Assembly (NCBI GenBank): GCA_013140805.1
Contig: JABFRW010000006.1
Span: 1 to 42,783, forward strand
Reading direction: 5' to 3'
Length of the DNA stretch: 42,783 nucleotides
DNA from: Candidatus Eisenbacteria bacterium
GTDB lineage: Bacteria; Eisenbacteria; RBG-16-71-46
Shown: piece after piece, positions 25,931 through 35,800 of the stretch
Numbering within the stretch: the stretch's first letter is position 1
Layout of the letters: each line of letters opens with the position of its first letter
Notes under the pieces: model-generated
Database searches by the model: none
What the model was told of the DNA's origin: nothing
The model's input: only the letters and a program-made list of their open reading frames with translations
Position numbers and translations under genes: made by a program

Positions 25931-27982
25931 ATGCCCGATCGCCCTGTTCTTCACGCCCGCATTCGCCGGCTGTTCGTGGCCGCGACACTGTTCGTGCTCG
26001 CGGCCTCGCAGCCGGAGTCGGCGGCCTCCAAGCCGATCGATCCGCTCAACCTGGATCCGTCGGTCTCGCCCGGCCTCGACTTCTATCGCTTTGCGAACGG
26101 GGGTTGGATCGACCGCAATCCGGTGCCGGCCGATGAGAGCCGCTGGGGCTCGTTCGCGGTGCTCGCGAAGAGCAACCAGGATCTGCTGCGCTCGGTGCTC
26201 GAAGAAGCGGCACGCACCCGGTCGGCGCCGCACGGCAGCACGATTCAGCGCGTCGGCGACCTGTATGCGAGTGCGATGGACTCGGTGCGGGCCGAGATCG
26301 ACGGCGCCCGCCCGCTGGCCGGCGAACTGAAGTCGATCGCCCGCATCTCGGATCGCGACCAGCTGCTGGATGCGATCGCTCATCTGCAGACGCTGGGCCT
26401 TCGCGCACCGTTCGGCGTGTTCGCGGCCCCCGACGCCAAGCAGAGCACCGACGTGATCGTGCAGGTGTTCCAGGGCGGGCTCGGCATGCCGGACCGCGAC
26501 TACTACACCAAGACCGACCCCGCCTCGCAGAAGCTGCGCGATCAGTACGTCGCGCACATGGGCCGCATGTTCCGGATGCTGGGCGGTGACTCCACGGCGG
26601 CCGCGGCGCAGGCGGCGGCGGTGATGAAGATCGAGACCGAACTCGCGAACGCCTCGCTGACGCGCGTTCAGCGGCGCGACCAGGAGGCGAACTACCACAA
26701 GATGACGCTCGATTCGCTCGCGTCGCTCACCCCCAATCTGTCGTGGATCCGGCTCTACGAGGGCATGGGGATCGCGGATCGGCGCGCGCTCAACGTGGGG
26801 CAGCCCGAGTTCGTGAAGCAGCTCGACCGAATGATCGCGAGCGTGCCGATCGAGGACTGGAAATCGTACCTGCGCTGGAACGTGTTGCGCAGTTCCGCGG
26901 AGTACCTGAGCAGTGCCTTCGTGAACGAGAACTTCGACTTCTTCCAGCGTGCCCTGAGTGGAACCAGCGAGATGCGTCCGCGCTGGCGGCGCGCGCTGCT
27001 CACCGTCGATCGCAGCATCGGTGAGGCGCTCGGCGAGCTGTACGTCGCGCGGACCTTCAAGCCCGAAGCGAAGCTGCGAGTCGAGGCGATGGTCGAGAGC
27101 CTGCGGGTCGAGCTGCGCGAGCGCATCCAGACCCTCGACTGGATGGGCCCCCAGACCAAGCAGCAGGCGCTCGCCAAGCTCGAGGCATTCGCGGTCAAGA
27201 TCGGCTACCCCGCCCAGTGGCGTGACTACTCCGGACTCGAGATCGATCGCGGACCGCTGGTGCTGAACGTGATGCGCGCCCAACAGTTCGAATACCGGCG
27301 CAACATCGCCAAGCTCGGTCGCCCGGTCGATCGCAAGGAATGGAGCATGACGCCGCCGACGGTGAACGCGTACTACAACTCGCGCTTCAACGAGATCGTG
27401 TTCCCGGCCGGCATCCTGCAGCCGCCGTTCTTCGACGCGGAGGCCGACGACGCGGTCAACTACGGCGGCATCGGCTCGGTGATCGGGCACGAGCTGACGC
27501 ACGGCTTCGACGACCAGGGCCGCAAGTCGGACGCGGTCGGAAACCTGCGCGACTGGTGGACACCCGAGGACGCGAAGCGCTACGAGGAGCGCTCGTCGAA
27601 GGTCGAACGCCAGGCGAGCCGCTTCGTGGTGATCGACACGCTCAAGATCAACGGCAAGCTCACGCTCGGCGAGAACCTCGCGGACCTCGGCGGCGTGAGC
27701 ATCGCGTACGGCGCCCTGCAGCGTTCGCTCGCGAACAAGCGCATGCCGAAGATCGACGGCTTCACGCCCGCGCAGCGGTTCTTCCTCGCCTACGCGCAGC
27801 TGTGGCGTCAGAACGTGCGCGACGCGCAGGCGAAGCTGCTGCTGAACACCGATCCGCACGCACCGGGAGTGTTTCGAACCAATGGACCGCTCTCGAACCT
27901 GCCCGAGTTCGCGGACGCGTTCGGTCTCGAGGCGGGCGCGCCCATGGTGCTTCCGGAAGCGGAGCGCGCCCGCATCTGGTGA
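25931..27982 (+). CDS. M13-family (neprilysin-like) zinc metallopeptidase
   Basis: This 683-residue exported endopeptidase of the PepO/neprilysin family cuts peptides in the periplasm or outside the cell. It has a signal segment (about 10-28), then the M13 N-terminal helical domain starting with DPSVSPGLDFYRFANGGWID. The catalytic domain has the zinc motif HELTH (H520, E521, H524) within VIGHELTHGFDDQG, and the downstream glutamate ligand in ENLADLGG (E581, D585). NAYYNSRFNEIVFPAGILQPP is the substrate-binding segment. The C-terminus ends ARIW, lacking the usual Cys of C-x-x-W. The ATG at 25931 opens the signal peptide. It ends 15 bases before a convergent sulfurtransferase gene. All catalytic residues are present. 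Confidence 0.95.
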   Translation: MPDRPVLHARIRRLFVAATLFVLAASQPESAASKPIDPLNLDPSVSPGLDFYRFANGGWIDRNPVPADESRWGSFAVLAKSNQDLLRSVLEEAARTRSAPHGSTIQRVGDLYASAMDSVRAEIDGARPLAGELKSIARISDRDQLLDAIAHLQTLGLRAPFGVFAAPDAKQSTDVIVQVFQGGLGMPDRDYYTKTDPASQKLRDQYVAHMGRMFRMLGGDSTAAAAQAAAVMKIETELANASLTRVQRRDQEANYHKMTLDSLASLTPNLSWIRLYEGMGIADRRALNVGQPEFVKQLDRMIASVPIEDWKSYLRWNVLRSSAEYLSSAFVNENFDFFQRALSGTSEMRPRWRRALLTVDRSIGEALGELYVARTFKPEAKLRVEAMVESLRVELRERIQTLDWMGPQTKQQALAKLEAFAVKIGYPAQWRDYSGLEIDRGPLVLNVMRAQQFEYRRNIAKLGRPVDRKEWSMTPPTVNAYYNSRFNEIVFPAGILQPPFFDAEADDAVNYGGIGSVIGHELTHGFDDQGRKSDAVGNLRDWWTPEDAKRYEERSSKVERQASRFVVIDTLKINGKLTLGENLADLGGVSIAYGALQRSLANKRMPKIDGFTPAQRFFLAYAQLWRQNVRDAQAKLLLNTDPHAPGVFRTNGPLSNLPEFADAFGLEAGAPMVLPEAERARIW

Positions 27983-27997
27983 TCCAGCCGACGCGGG

Positions 27998-28873
27998 CTA
28001 CGAAGTGGTCGCGAGCGCTTCCACCGGGTCGCGCTCGATCGGCACTCCGATCATCGAGCCGTACTCGGTCCACGATCCGTCGTAGTTGCGGACGTCCTTC
28101 AGGTCGAGCAGGTAAGTGAGCACGAACCAGGTGTGGCTCGAGCGCTCCCCGATGCGACAGTAGGCGATCGTCGGTTTGGCGGGATCGAGCTGGGCATCGC
28201 CCAGATAGAGGGTTCGCAGCTCGTCGACGGACTTGAACGTGCCGTCCGGGTTGACGGCACGCGACCAGGGCACGCTGCGCGCTCCGGGCACGTGACCCGC
28301 GCGCTGGGCCGTCTCGGAGAGGCCGGGAGGCGCCAGCAGCTTGCCTGTAAATTCGTCGGGGCTGCGCACGTCGATCAGGTTGTGACTCCCGCCCTCGACC
28401 GCCCGCAGCACGTCGACGACCAGCGCCCGTAGCGAGCGATCGGGCTCGCGTGCCACATACCGGGTCTTCGCGATCGTGGGCTTCACGACCGTGAGCGCCT
28501 TGTCGTCTTCGGCGAGCCACTTCACGCGCCCGCCGTTCATGAGGCGCACGTCGCGATGTCCGTAGATGCGGAACAACCAGAACGCGTAGGCCGCGAACCA
28601 GTTGTTGTTGTCGCCATACAGCACCACGATGTCGTCGTTTCCGATCCCGTGGTCGCCCATCAATTGCTCGAAGGTCTCCTTCGACAGGATGTCCCGGCGC
28701 ACGCGATCCTGCAGCTGCGTCTGCCAGTTGAAGCCGATCGCGCCCGCGATGTGACCGGCGTCGTAGGCGAGGGTGTCCACATCGACTTCGACCAGCTTGA
28801 TCGACGGCGCGTCGAGATTCGCCTTCACCCAGTCGGTGGTGACCAGCACTTCCGATTGCGCGTGCTTCGACAT
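27998..28873 (-). CDS. cysA2: Thiosulfate sulfurtransferase (two-domain rhodanese, CysA2-type)
   Basis: This 291-residue cytoplasmic tandem-rhodanese enzyme moves sulfane sulfur from thiosulfate to cyanide or other thiophiles. The C-terminal domain holds the active cysteine C239 in YCRIGERSSHTWFVL, closely matching actinobacterial CysA2. Other shared segments are DNNNWFAAYAFWLFRIYGH, NLIDVRSPDEFTGKLLAP and NYDGSWTEYGSMIGVPIE. I chose ATG at 28873, preceded by AAAGGAAA; an ATG at 28891 is possible. It starts 14 bases after a cysteine synthase gene, and the pair probably works together on thiosulfate or cysteine sulfur. Confidence 0.93.
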   Translation of the reverse strand: MSKHAQSEVLVTTDWVKANLDAPSIKLVEVDVDTLAYDAGHIAGAIGFNWQTQLQDRVRRDILSKETFEQLMGDHGIGNDDIVVLYGDNNNWFAAYAFWLFRIYGHRDVRLMNGGRVKWLAEDDKALTVVKPTIAKTRYVAREPDRSLRALVVDVLRAVEGGSHNLIDVRSPDEFTGKLLAPPGLSETAQRAGHVPGARSVPWSRAVNPDGTFKSVDELRTLYLGDAQLDPAKPTIAYCRIGERSSHTWFVLTYLLDLKDVRNYDGSWTEYGSMIGVPIERDPVEALATTS

Positions 28874-28887
28874 CTGGGAGTTTCCTT

Positions 28888-29886
28888 TCATTCGGTCGTC
28901 CGTGACGCGTGTTCACGACGGTCGGCCGTCGTCCCCTCGGCCAGCTGTGGAAGGTGTTTGACGAAGCTCGAGATGTACTTGAATGCATTGTCCGGAAAGA
29001 TCATCACGCCGACTCCCGCGCCCCCGCGCTCGGCCACTCGACACGCGCCCTCGAACACCAGTCCGGCGCTCGGACCGGCCATCAGCCCTTCGCCGCGTGC
29101 CAGTTCGAGCGCACGTGTGTAGGCGAGTTCGAAGTCGATCTCGATCAGCTCGTCGATCATCGCGGGGTCGAACAGCCTGGAAACTCCGAGCTCCGACACG
29201 TTGCGCAGGCCGGGCACGTCGTGCCCCTCGCTCGGCTGCAGCGCGATCAGCTTCACCCGTGGATTGCGCTCCTTCAAGAACCGGCCGCAACCCATCGCGG
29301 TCCCGCAGGTGCCGAGCGTCACGAACAGGTGCGTCACGCGGCCGGCGGTCTGGCGCCAGATCTCGGGGCCGGTGGTCTCGTAGTGGGCTCGCGCGTTGAG
29401 CTCGTTCTCGTACTGGTTCGGCATCACGTAGCGATCCGGTTCGGCCCTGGCGCGCGTGCGCGCCAGGTTGATCGACCCCTCGCCCATGCCGGGACTCGGG
29501 CACACCGCGTCGTTGATCACGTCGAGTTCGGCGCCGGCGATGCGCAGCAGCACTTTCTTCTCGAGCGGCACCCGGTTCGGAACCACGGCGCGCATCCCCA
29601 CACCGAGGGCGGCCGCAATGCCCGCCATGCTGAGCCCGGTGTTTCCCGAAGTCGCCTCGACCGCGGAACGACCGGGCACGAGCTTGCCCTGCCTCACGAG
29701 GTCCCGCAGCAGGTAGGCCGCCGCCCGGTCCTTTACCGAGCCGAACGGGTTCATCCACTCGAGCTTGGCGTGCAGCTCGAAGCCCGTCACGGGCGCCAGA
29801 CGGCGAATGCGCACCAGCGGCGTCGGATGATCCACGTCGGGCAGCAGCTCGAGAATGTCGTCGTAGACACGCGTCTGATGATTCAT
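28888..29886 (-). CDS. Cysteine synthase-family PLP enzyme
   Basis: This 332-residue fold-type II PLP enzyme is related to CysK/CysM, which make cysteine from O-acetylserine (or O-phosphoserine) and sulfide or thiosulfate. The PLP lysine is K52 in NPFGSVKDRAA, the substrate loop is EATSGNTGLSMAG, and the phosphate-binding loop is TLGTCGTAMGCGRFL. GEGLMAGPSAGLVFEGA near the C-terminus carries the second PLP-ring contact. The region after residue 120 (NRVPLEKKVLLRIAGAELDVI) is typical. The following thiosulfate sulfurtransferase suggests thiosulfate-derived sulfur and hence a CysM-like role, but cystathionine beta-synthase-like activity cannot be excluded. ATG at 29886. Confidence 0.9.
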   Translation of the reverse strand: MNHQTRVYDDILELLPDVDHPTPLVRIRRLAPVTGFELHAKLEWMNPFGSVKDRAAAYLLRDLVRQGKLVPGRSAVEATSGNTGLSMAGIAAALGVGMRAVVPNRVPLEKKVLLRIAGAELDVINDAVCPSPGMGEGSINLARTRARAEPDRYVMPNQYENELNARAHYETTGPEIWRQTAGRVTHLFVTLGTCGTAMGCGRFLKERNPRVKLIALQPSEGHDVPGLRNVSELGVSRLFDPAMIDELIEIDFELAYTRALELARGEGLMAGPSAGLVFEGACRVAERGGAGVGVMIFPDNAFKYISSFVKHLPQLAEGTTADRREHASRTTE

Positions 29887-29915
29887 GGCTGACACCGCTC
29901 CGAGGGTCTCGCGGC

Positions 29916-29933
29916 ATCGCGCGCCCGCGCGAT
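29916..29933. promoter_or_regulatory. Perfect 8-bp dyad upstream of the cysteine synthase gene
   Basis: ATCGCGCG-CC-CGCGCGAT forms an 18-base perfect inverted repeat, centred about 38 bases upstream of the ATG at 29886. Its place between a likely promoter and the gene makes it a candidate operator for the cysteine/sulfurtransferase operon. It could equally form an RNA hairpin in the leader. No regulator is encoded nearby. Confidence 0.45.
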
Positions 29934-30021
29934 CCGAGGGGCCAGGACAACACTGGGTGGAATGGCGAAAAGTTTCAGCGATCGAACTCCCTGGCGGCGC
30001 CGGCGGGTGCTCCAAACACCA

Positions 30022-30245
30022 ACAAAAAAGCCCACCGCGTTGCGGTGGGCCTCAAGTCCCGAGTTTCGGCGTCGTCTGCGTCAGCCGCGCTCGAGAAAAC
30101 CACGTGAAGTCCCCCGCCGAGGCGGGGAACAACACGTGCAGAAGATCGAGAGCGAAGAAGTCTTCATGGCAGGAAGTCTGGGGGCCGAGCTCCGCCGCGT
30201 CAATCGGAATCGCGGCGGACCCGGTGAGTTTGCAGAAGCGGAATG
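30022..30245 (-). ncRNA. Candidate structured RNA or 3'UTR element after the helicase gene
   Basis: About 220 bases without a credible gene lie between the RNA helicase stop and the strong terminator. They contain a 9-bp hairpin (TCCGCCGCG 30191-30199 with 30211-30219). They also hold a symmetric element: CACGTG at 30101-30106 and 30133-30138, each 5 bases from an inner 7-bp stem CCCCGCC/GGCGGGG (30112-30127). The terminator hairpin completes the series. A 28-codon frame starting with ATG near 30167 (MKTSSLSIF...) exists but has no ribosome site. I could not match the region to SRP RNA, 6S RNA or tmRNA. It may be a small RNA or the helicase 3' end. Confidence 0.4.
30024..30050 (-). terminator. 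Strong intrinsic terminator (reverse strand)
   Basis: A 9-bp GC-rich stem (GCCCACCGC at 30030-30038 with GCGGTGGGC at 30042-30050, 3-base loop) is followed on the reverse strand by TTTTTTGTT. It is the clearest rho-independent terminator in the window. It lies about 195 bases beyond the helicase stop, so it ends either a long 3' untranslated region or a separate RNA. Confidence 0.85.
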
Positions 30246-31835
30246 CTAACGCCTCCGGCCGTCACGCGCGGGCTTGGGACGCCGCCCGTGCGATGCAGCA
30301 GGCTTCGCGTGTCCGCCCGAGCGCGATTCTCCGGCCGGCTTCGACTCGCCGGACGACGACCGACCGGTCGCCGCATGCGAGCTGCGACCGCGCGCCGGAG
30401 CGGCGGTGTCGCGGGCGTGCGACGCACGCGCCGGAGCACCTTCGCGACTCGCGCTGCGCCGAACGCGACCACGTTCCTCGCGAGGTTCGCGCGCACCACC
30501 GCGCCCTCCACCGGCGTTCGCACCGCGCGGCGGAGCCACGCGGCCGTAGTCGAAATCGCTCAGCTTGCGGCGCGTGACCTTGTGCCCGATGTGACGCTCG
30601 ATCGCATTCGCGTCCTTCTCTTCCTCGGGGCTCACCAGCGTCAGCGCATCGCCGGTCGAGTGCATGCGACCGGTGCGGCCGATGCGGTGCACGTAGTCCT
30701 CGGGTGACAGCGGCACGTCGAAGTTGATGACGTGCGTGACGTCGGTCACGTCGATGCCCCGCGAGGCGATGTCGGTCGCCACCAGAATGTCCACCCGACC
30801 GCGGCGGAACTTGAGCATGGTGCGCTCGCGCTGACCCTGGCTGCGATCGCCGTGCAGCACGTCGGCGTCGAGACCGCGATCATGCAGGATGCGGGTCAGC
30901 CGGTCCGCTCCGCGCTTGGTGCGCGCGAACACGATCGTGCTGCCGCGTTCGGCACGCTGCAGGATTTCTTCGAGCAGGTTCGCCTTCAAGTGGCGCGAGA
31001 CCGGATAGAACGCCTGCGAGACCGATTCCACCGGCTTGGAAGGCGGCGAGATCTCGAGTCGCTGCGGCTTGTTCAGCGCTTCGCTCGCGACCTTGTTCAG
31101 CTCGGTCGGCATGGTGGCGGAGAACATCAGCGTCTGACGATGGCTCGGAAGCAGATGCAGGATGCGCCGCAGGTCGGGGGCAAACCCCATGTCGACCATG
31201 CGATCGGCTTCGTCGAGCACCAGAACTTCGACGTCCTGAAGGCTGACGCTTTGACGGCCGTTGAGGTCCAGCAGGCGTCCGGGAGTGGCGATCAACAGGT
31301 CCACGCCCTCGTGCCTGAGCACGCGCTCCTGCGGTCCGATCGGCACGCCGCCGTAAACGGATGCCACGCGAATGCCGGTGTGACGCGCGTATTTCTGCGC
31401 CGCCTGCTCGACCTGCGCCGCGAGTTCACGAGTCGGCACCAGAACCAGGCCACGCAGCCGGTCCCCGGCGGTCAGCAACCGGACCAGGATCGGAAGCAGA
31501 AATGCGGCAGTCTTGCCGCTGCCGGTCTGAGCGGCCGCGACCAGATCGCGGCCGGGAAGAATGAGCGGAATCGCGCGAGCCTGGATCGGCGTCGGATTCT
31601 CGTAGCCGACCGAGCGGAGGTTGCGGACCAGTTTCTCGGGAAGTCCGAGCGATTCGAAGGTGACGCTGGTGGTCACCGATGCGTTCCGCGTACCCGCCGG
31701 ACGTCGCGGCGCAGGAGCCGCATGACTGGGTGCAGCGACCGCGTGTTTCGTTGCGGAGGCTGCGTGACTTGAAGCGGCGGAGGTCGATTTCGTCGCGCGT
31801 TCGCGCTCGCCTCCGCGTTTCGTGTGGGGACTCAT
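30246..31835 (-). CDS. rhlE: DEAD-box ATP-dependent RNA helicase (RhlE-type)
   Basis: This 529-residue helicase remodels structured RNA, for example in ribosome assembly or mRNA decay. After a 58-residue Ala/Ser/His-rich tail, the core shows the Q motif (FESLGLPEKLVRNLRS ... NPTPIQ), Walker A AQTGSGKT, PTRELA, TPGRLLD, DEAD, SAT, then ATDIASRGIDV and HRIGRTGR. All motifs are intact. The C-terminal 110 residues are a low-complexity Arg/Gly/Ser/Ala tail that probably binds RNA. Basic tails on both sides are longer than usual for RhlE. The start may lie anywhere in the low-complexity tail; ATG at 31835 is the first. It lies 22 bases after the YebC gene on the same strand. Confidence 0.93.
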   Translation of the reverse strand: MSPHTKRGGERERATKSTSAASSHAASATKHAVAAPSHAAPAPRRPAGTRNASVTTSVTFESLGLPEKLVRNLRSVGYENPTPIQARAIPLILPGRDLVAAAQTGSGKTAAFLLPILVRLLTAGDRLRGLVLVPTRELAAQVEQAAQKYARHTGIRVASVYGGVPIGPQERVLRHEGVDLLIATPGRLLDLNGRQSVSLQDVEVLVLDEADRMVDMGFAPDLRRILHLLPSHRQTLMFSATMPTELNKVASEALNKPQRLEISPPSKPVESVSQAFYPVSRHLKANLLEEILQRAERGSTIVFARTKRGADRLTRILHDRGLDADVLHGDRSQGQRERTMLKFRRGRVDILVATDIASRGIDVTDVTHVINFDVPLSPEDYVHRIGRTGRMHSTGDALTLVSPEEEKDANAIERHIGHKVTRRKLSDFDYGRVAPPRGANAGGGRGGAREPREERGRVRRSASREGAPARASHARDTAAPARGRSSHAATGRSSSGESKPAGESRSGGHAKPAASHGRRPKPARDGRRR

Positions 31836-31857
31836 GCCATTCCTTCCACCCGGCGTC

Positions 31858-32580
31858 TCAGGCCAGGTTGTGAAACACCTTTTGCACGTCGTCGTCCTGC
31901 TCCAGCAGGTCCACGAGTTTCATGACTTCGGTCGCCTGCGCTTCGGGCAGTTCGATCGGAGTCGTCGCGATGTACTCGGACTCGGCGGAGAGCGGCACGA
32001 GCTTGCGGTCCTCGAGGGCCTTCTGAAGTTGCCCGAAGTCGGCGAACGCGCAACGGACTACCAGCTGCGCCTCGCCCTTCTCTCCGGTGCTCTCGCCCAT
32101 TTCGTCGAGACCGTGATCGATCAGATCGAGTTCCAGGGCTTCGGGTTCGAGGCCCTCGGGTTTCAAGCGGAAGACACCCATGCGCTTGAACTGGAACGCC
32201 ACGCTTCCGGTGCTGCCGAGGTTTCCGTTGCCCTTGTAGAGGCGACTGCGGATGCTTCCGGCAGTGCGGGTGACGTTGTCGGTCGCGGCCTCGATCAGGA
32301 TCGCGACTCCATGTGGTGCGTACGCTTCGTAGACGATTTCCTCGTAGTTCGCCTGGTCGTTGCCGAGCGCGCGCTTGATCGCGGCCTCGACCTTGTCCTT
32401 CGGCATGTTGACCTGCCGCGCGTTCTGAATGACGCGCCGCAGGGTGGAATTGTCGTCGGGATTCGGGCCACCGGCCCGCACCGCGATCGCGATCTGCTTG
32501 CCGACACGCGCAAACGCCTTGGACATGCGGTCCCAGCGGGCGAACATGACGTGTTTGCGTGCTTCGAAAATGCGTCCCAT
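31858..32580 (-). CDS. yebC: YebC/PmpR (TACO1) family protein
   Basis: This 240-residue cytoplasmic protein of the YebC family was long annotated as a transcription regulator; recent work describes family members as ribosome-bound factors that relieve stalling at proline runs. The N-terminus [19 protein letters not shown] differs slightly from the E. coli type (MAGHSKWAN) and is the form I associate with the other family branch. The core has [55 protein letters not shown] and [19 protein letters not shown]. The C-terminal domain ends in [14 protein letters not shown]. The length is typical. The helicase gene follows closely, and both may serve translation. Confidence 0.95.
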   Translation of the reverse strand: MGRIFEARKHVMFARWDRMSKAFARVGKQIAIAVRAGGPNPDDNSTLRRVIQNARQVNMPKDKVEAAIKRALGNDQANYEEIVYEAYAPHGVAILIEAATDNVTRTAGSIRSRLYKGNGNLGSTGSVAFQFKRMGVFRLKPEGLEPEALELDLIDHGLDEMGESTGEKGEAQLVVRCAFADFGQLQKALEDRKLVPLSAESEYIATTPIELPEAQATEVMKLVDLLEQDDDVQKVFHNLA

Positions 32581-32881
32581 GGTCGATCCTGAGCCGGTGG
32601 CGTCCGTCGGGGTCGGCGCGCACCTGGCAGCGCCACAATCGGGGCGACCCGCCGGGGGTGGCGAGGTCGGTCTGGGACGCAGTGTGACCCGAGACGGCCC
32701 TTCGAGACAAGGCGGCCCGAGCGCCGAATTCGCCTTGCGGCGTCATTGCGGGCCGATTCTGCCAGTTCTCGCTATCGACTCGTCGGGGTCGGCCGGTAGA
32801 CTTGGTGCATCGTTTTGCCCGTTTGGGCCGTCATCCTTCCGCTACGACGCCGCGCTCCCCGCTTCGACCGAGGACTCACTC
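32581..32881. other. Divergent intergenic region
   Basis: About 300 bases separate the yebC start (reverse) from the repeat-protein start (forward). A possible -10 TAGACT stands at 32797-32802 without a good -35 box. GAGGA precedes the forward ATG. I see no gene, terminator or recognisable RNA here. Confidence 0.5.
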
Positions 32882-35800
32882 ATGCGCTTCGCTCCCCCGC
32901 TTCGCGTGATGCTCGCCCTGTGCTCTCTGCTCGCGACCGCGGCTCCGGCCGCCTTCGCTGCCGGACCCCTCACCTCGGGAACGGTGGTCAGCGGCACGAT
33001 CGCGGGACCCACCTTTACCGAGACTTGGACTTTTTCCGGCAGCAACGGTCAACGCGTCCTCATCAGCGCGGTGACGACCAGCGGAGCCCCGAACACGAGC
33101 ATCGTCCTGAGAGCTCCGGGAGGAACCGTGACCTGGAACAGCTCCGCCGACCGGCTCGACTTTCAGCTCACGGCCAACGGGACGTGGACGGTTGAGATTT
33201 CGGACGTCGGACTCAATGACGCGGGCGGCTACAGCATTGGTTTCGTGAACCTGACGATCGGTCCCTATACCTCGGGCGGTGATCTGGACGGTGGGGCGAT
33301 CGTCTCGGCCGAGATCAAGACCGGGAGCAACGCGGCGATCGGTGACTTCGACGTGTTCACGTTCTCCGGGACGGCCGGCCAGCGCATCGCGTTCGCGGCG
33401 GTCGAGACCAGCGCGGCGAGCTACAACACCGTGATCACGATCTACCCGCCGGGCGGTGGCAACTTCGAGGCCTCGGTCAACTCCAACCGGCTCGATCATC
33501 AGCTGCTGGCGACCGGCACCTACACCGCGGTGGTCGAGGACTTCGCGAACGACCACACCGGCACCTACACACTCTCCTATCTCAACGTCACCGCCGGGCC
33601 ATTCACGATCGCCGGCGATCTGGATGGCGGCCCGATCGCTTCGAACGAGATCAAGACCGGTACCGTGAGCGGGGTCGGCGACATGGACGCGTTCACGTTC
33701 TCGGGGACATCGGGCCAGCGCGTCCTGTTCGTGGGTGTGGCGACCGGTGGCGCGATGAACAGCCAGCTGTGGCTCTACCCGGCAGGTGGTGGCCCTCCGA
33801 TCTACATCAGCACCGCCGACCGCGCGGATGTGCAACTGAACGCCACCGGCACCTGGACGGCACTCATCGAAGACGCCGCCAACGACCAGGGTGGCAACTA
33901 CTCGGTCTCGTTCATGAACGTGAGCGCCGGGCCGTTCACCTCGGTCGGTGACCTCGACGGTGGCGCGATCGTCTCGGCCGAGATCAAGACCGGCAACAAC
34001 ACCGGCATCGGCGACATCGACGCGTTCACGTTCTCCGGAGTCGCCGGCCAGCGCATCGCGTTCGCGGCGGTCGAGACCAGTGCGGCGAGCTACAACACGG
34101 TGGTCACGATCTACCCGCCGGGCGGTGGCAACTTCGAGGCCTCGGTCAACTCCAACCGGCTCGATCATCAGCTGCTGGCGACCGGCACCTACACCGCGGT
34201 GGTCGAGGACTTCGCGAACGACCACACCGGCACCTACACACTCTCCTATCTCAACGTCACCGCCGGGCCATTCACGATCGCGGGCGATCTGGATGGCGGC
34301 CCGATCGCTTCGAACGAGATCAAGACCGGTACCGTGAGCGGGGTCGGCGACATGGACGCGTTCACGTTCTCGGGAACCACGGGCCAGCGCGTCCTGTTCG
34401 TGGATGTGGCGACCGGTGGCGCGATGAACAGCCAGCTGTGGCTCTACCCGGCCGGTGGTGGCCCGCCCATCTATGTCAGCTCGGCCGACCGCGCGGATGT
34501 GCAACTGAACGCCACCGGCACCTGGACGGCACTCATCGAAGACGCCGCCAACGATCAGGGCGGCAGCTACTCGGTCTCGTTCATGAACGTGAGCGCCGGG
34601 CCATTCACCTCGGTCGGCGACCTCGATGGCGGTGCGATCGTCTCGGCCGAGATCAAGACCGGCAACAACACCGGCATCGGCGACATCGACGCGTTCACGT
34701 TCTCCGGGACGGCCGGCCAGCGCATCGCGTTCGCGGCGGTCGAGACCAGCGCGGCGAGCTACAACACCGTGATCACGATCTACCCGCCGGGCGGTGGCAA
34801 CTTCGAGGCCTCGGTCAACTCCAACCGGCTCGATCATCAGCTGCTGGCGACCGGCACCTACACCGCGGTGGTCGAGGACTTCGCGAACGACCACACCGGC
34901 ACCTACACACTCTCCTATCTCAACGTCACCGCCGGGCCATTCACGATCGCCGGCGATCTGGATGGCGGCCCGATCGCTTCGAACGAGATCAAGACCGGTA
35001 CCGTGAGCGGGGTCGGCGACATGGACGCGTTCACGTTCTCGGGGACATCGGGCCAGCGCGTCCTGTTCGTGGGTGTGGCGACCGGTGGCGCGATGAACAG
35101 CCAGCTGTGGCTCTACCCGGCAGGTGGCGGCCCGCCCATCTATGTCAGCTCGGCCGACCGCGCGGATGTGCAACTGAACGCCACCGGCACCTGGACGGCA
35201 CTCATCGAAGACGCCGCCAACGATGAGAGCGGCAGCTACTCGGTCTCGCTGATGAACGTCTCGGCGGGTCCCCACACCTCGGGCGGAGATCTGGATGGCG
35301 GCGCAATCGTGTCGGGCGGCACCAGGCTCGGCAACAACACCGGCGTCGGCGACTTCGACGCATACACGTTCACGGGCACCCTCGGTCAACGCGTGGTCTT
35401 CAGCGCGGTCGAGACCAGTGCGGCGAGCTACAACACCGTGGTCACGATCTACCCGCCGGGCGGTGGCAACTTCGAGGCCTCGGTCAACTCCAACCGGCTC
35501 GATCATCAGCTGCTGGCGACCGGCACCTACACCGCGGTGGTCGAGGACTTCGCCGGTGACCACACCGGCACCTACAACCTCGCGTTCGTGAACGTCACGA
35601 CCGGCATCTTCACCTCCGCCACCGATCCCAACGGTGGAGTCGTGACCTCGGGTGCCGCCCGCAGCGGCTCGATCTCGCCGATCGGCGACCTCGACGTGTA
35701 CTCGTTCCACGGCACCAGCGGGCAGACCGCGCAGATCGGCGCCGTCACCACCTCGGGGCTGCTGAATACCGAGATCTGGATCTATCCGCCCGGCGGCGGA

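Noticed and set aside
29962-30249. A 95-codon forward frame starting MAKSFSDRT
   Set aside because: It crosses the terminator hairpin and the dyad elements, has a biased Arg-rich composition and no ribosome site.
33260-35602. Regular direct repeats suggesting a CRISPR-like array
   Set aside because: The period is 669 bp, the repeats are coding and in frame, and there are no unique spacers of CRISPR size.
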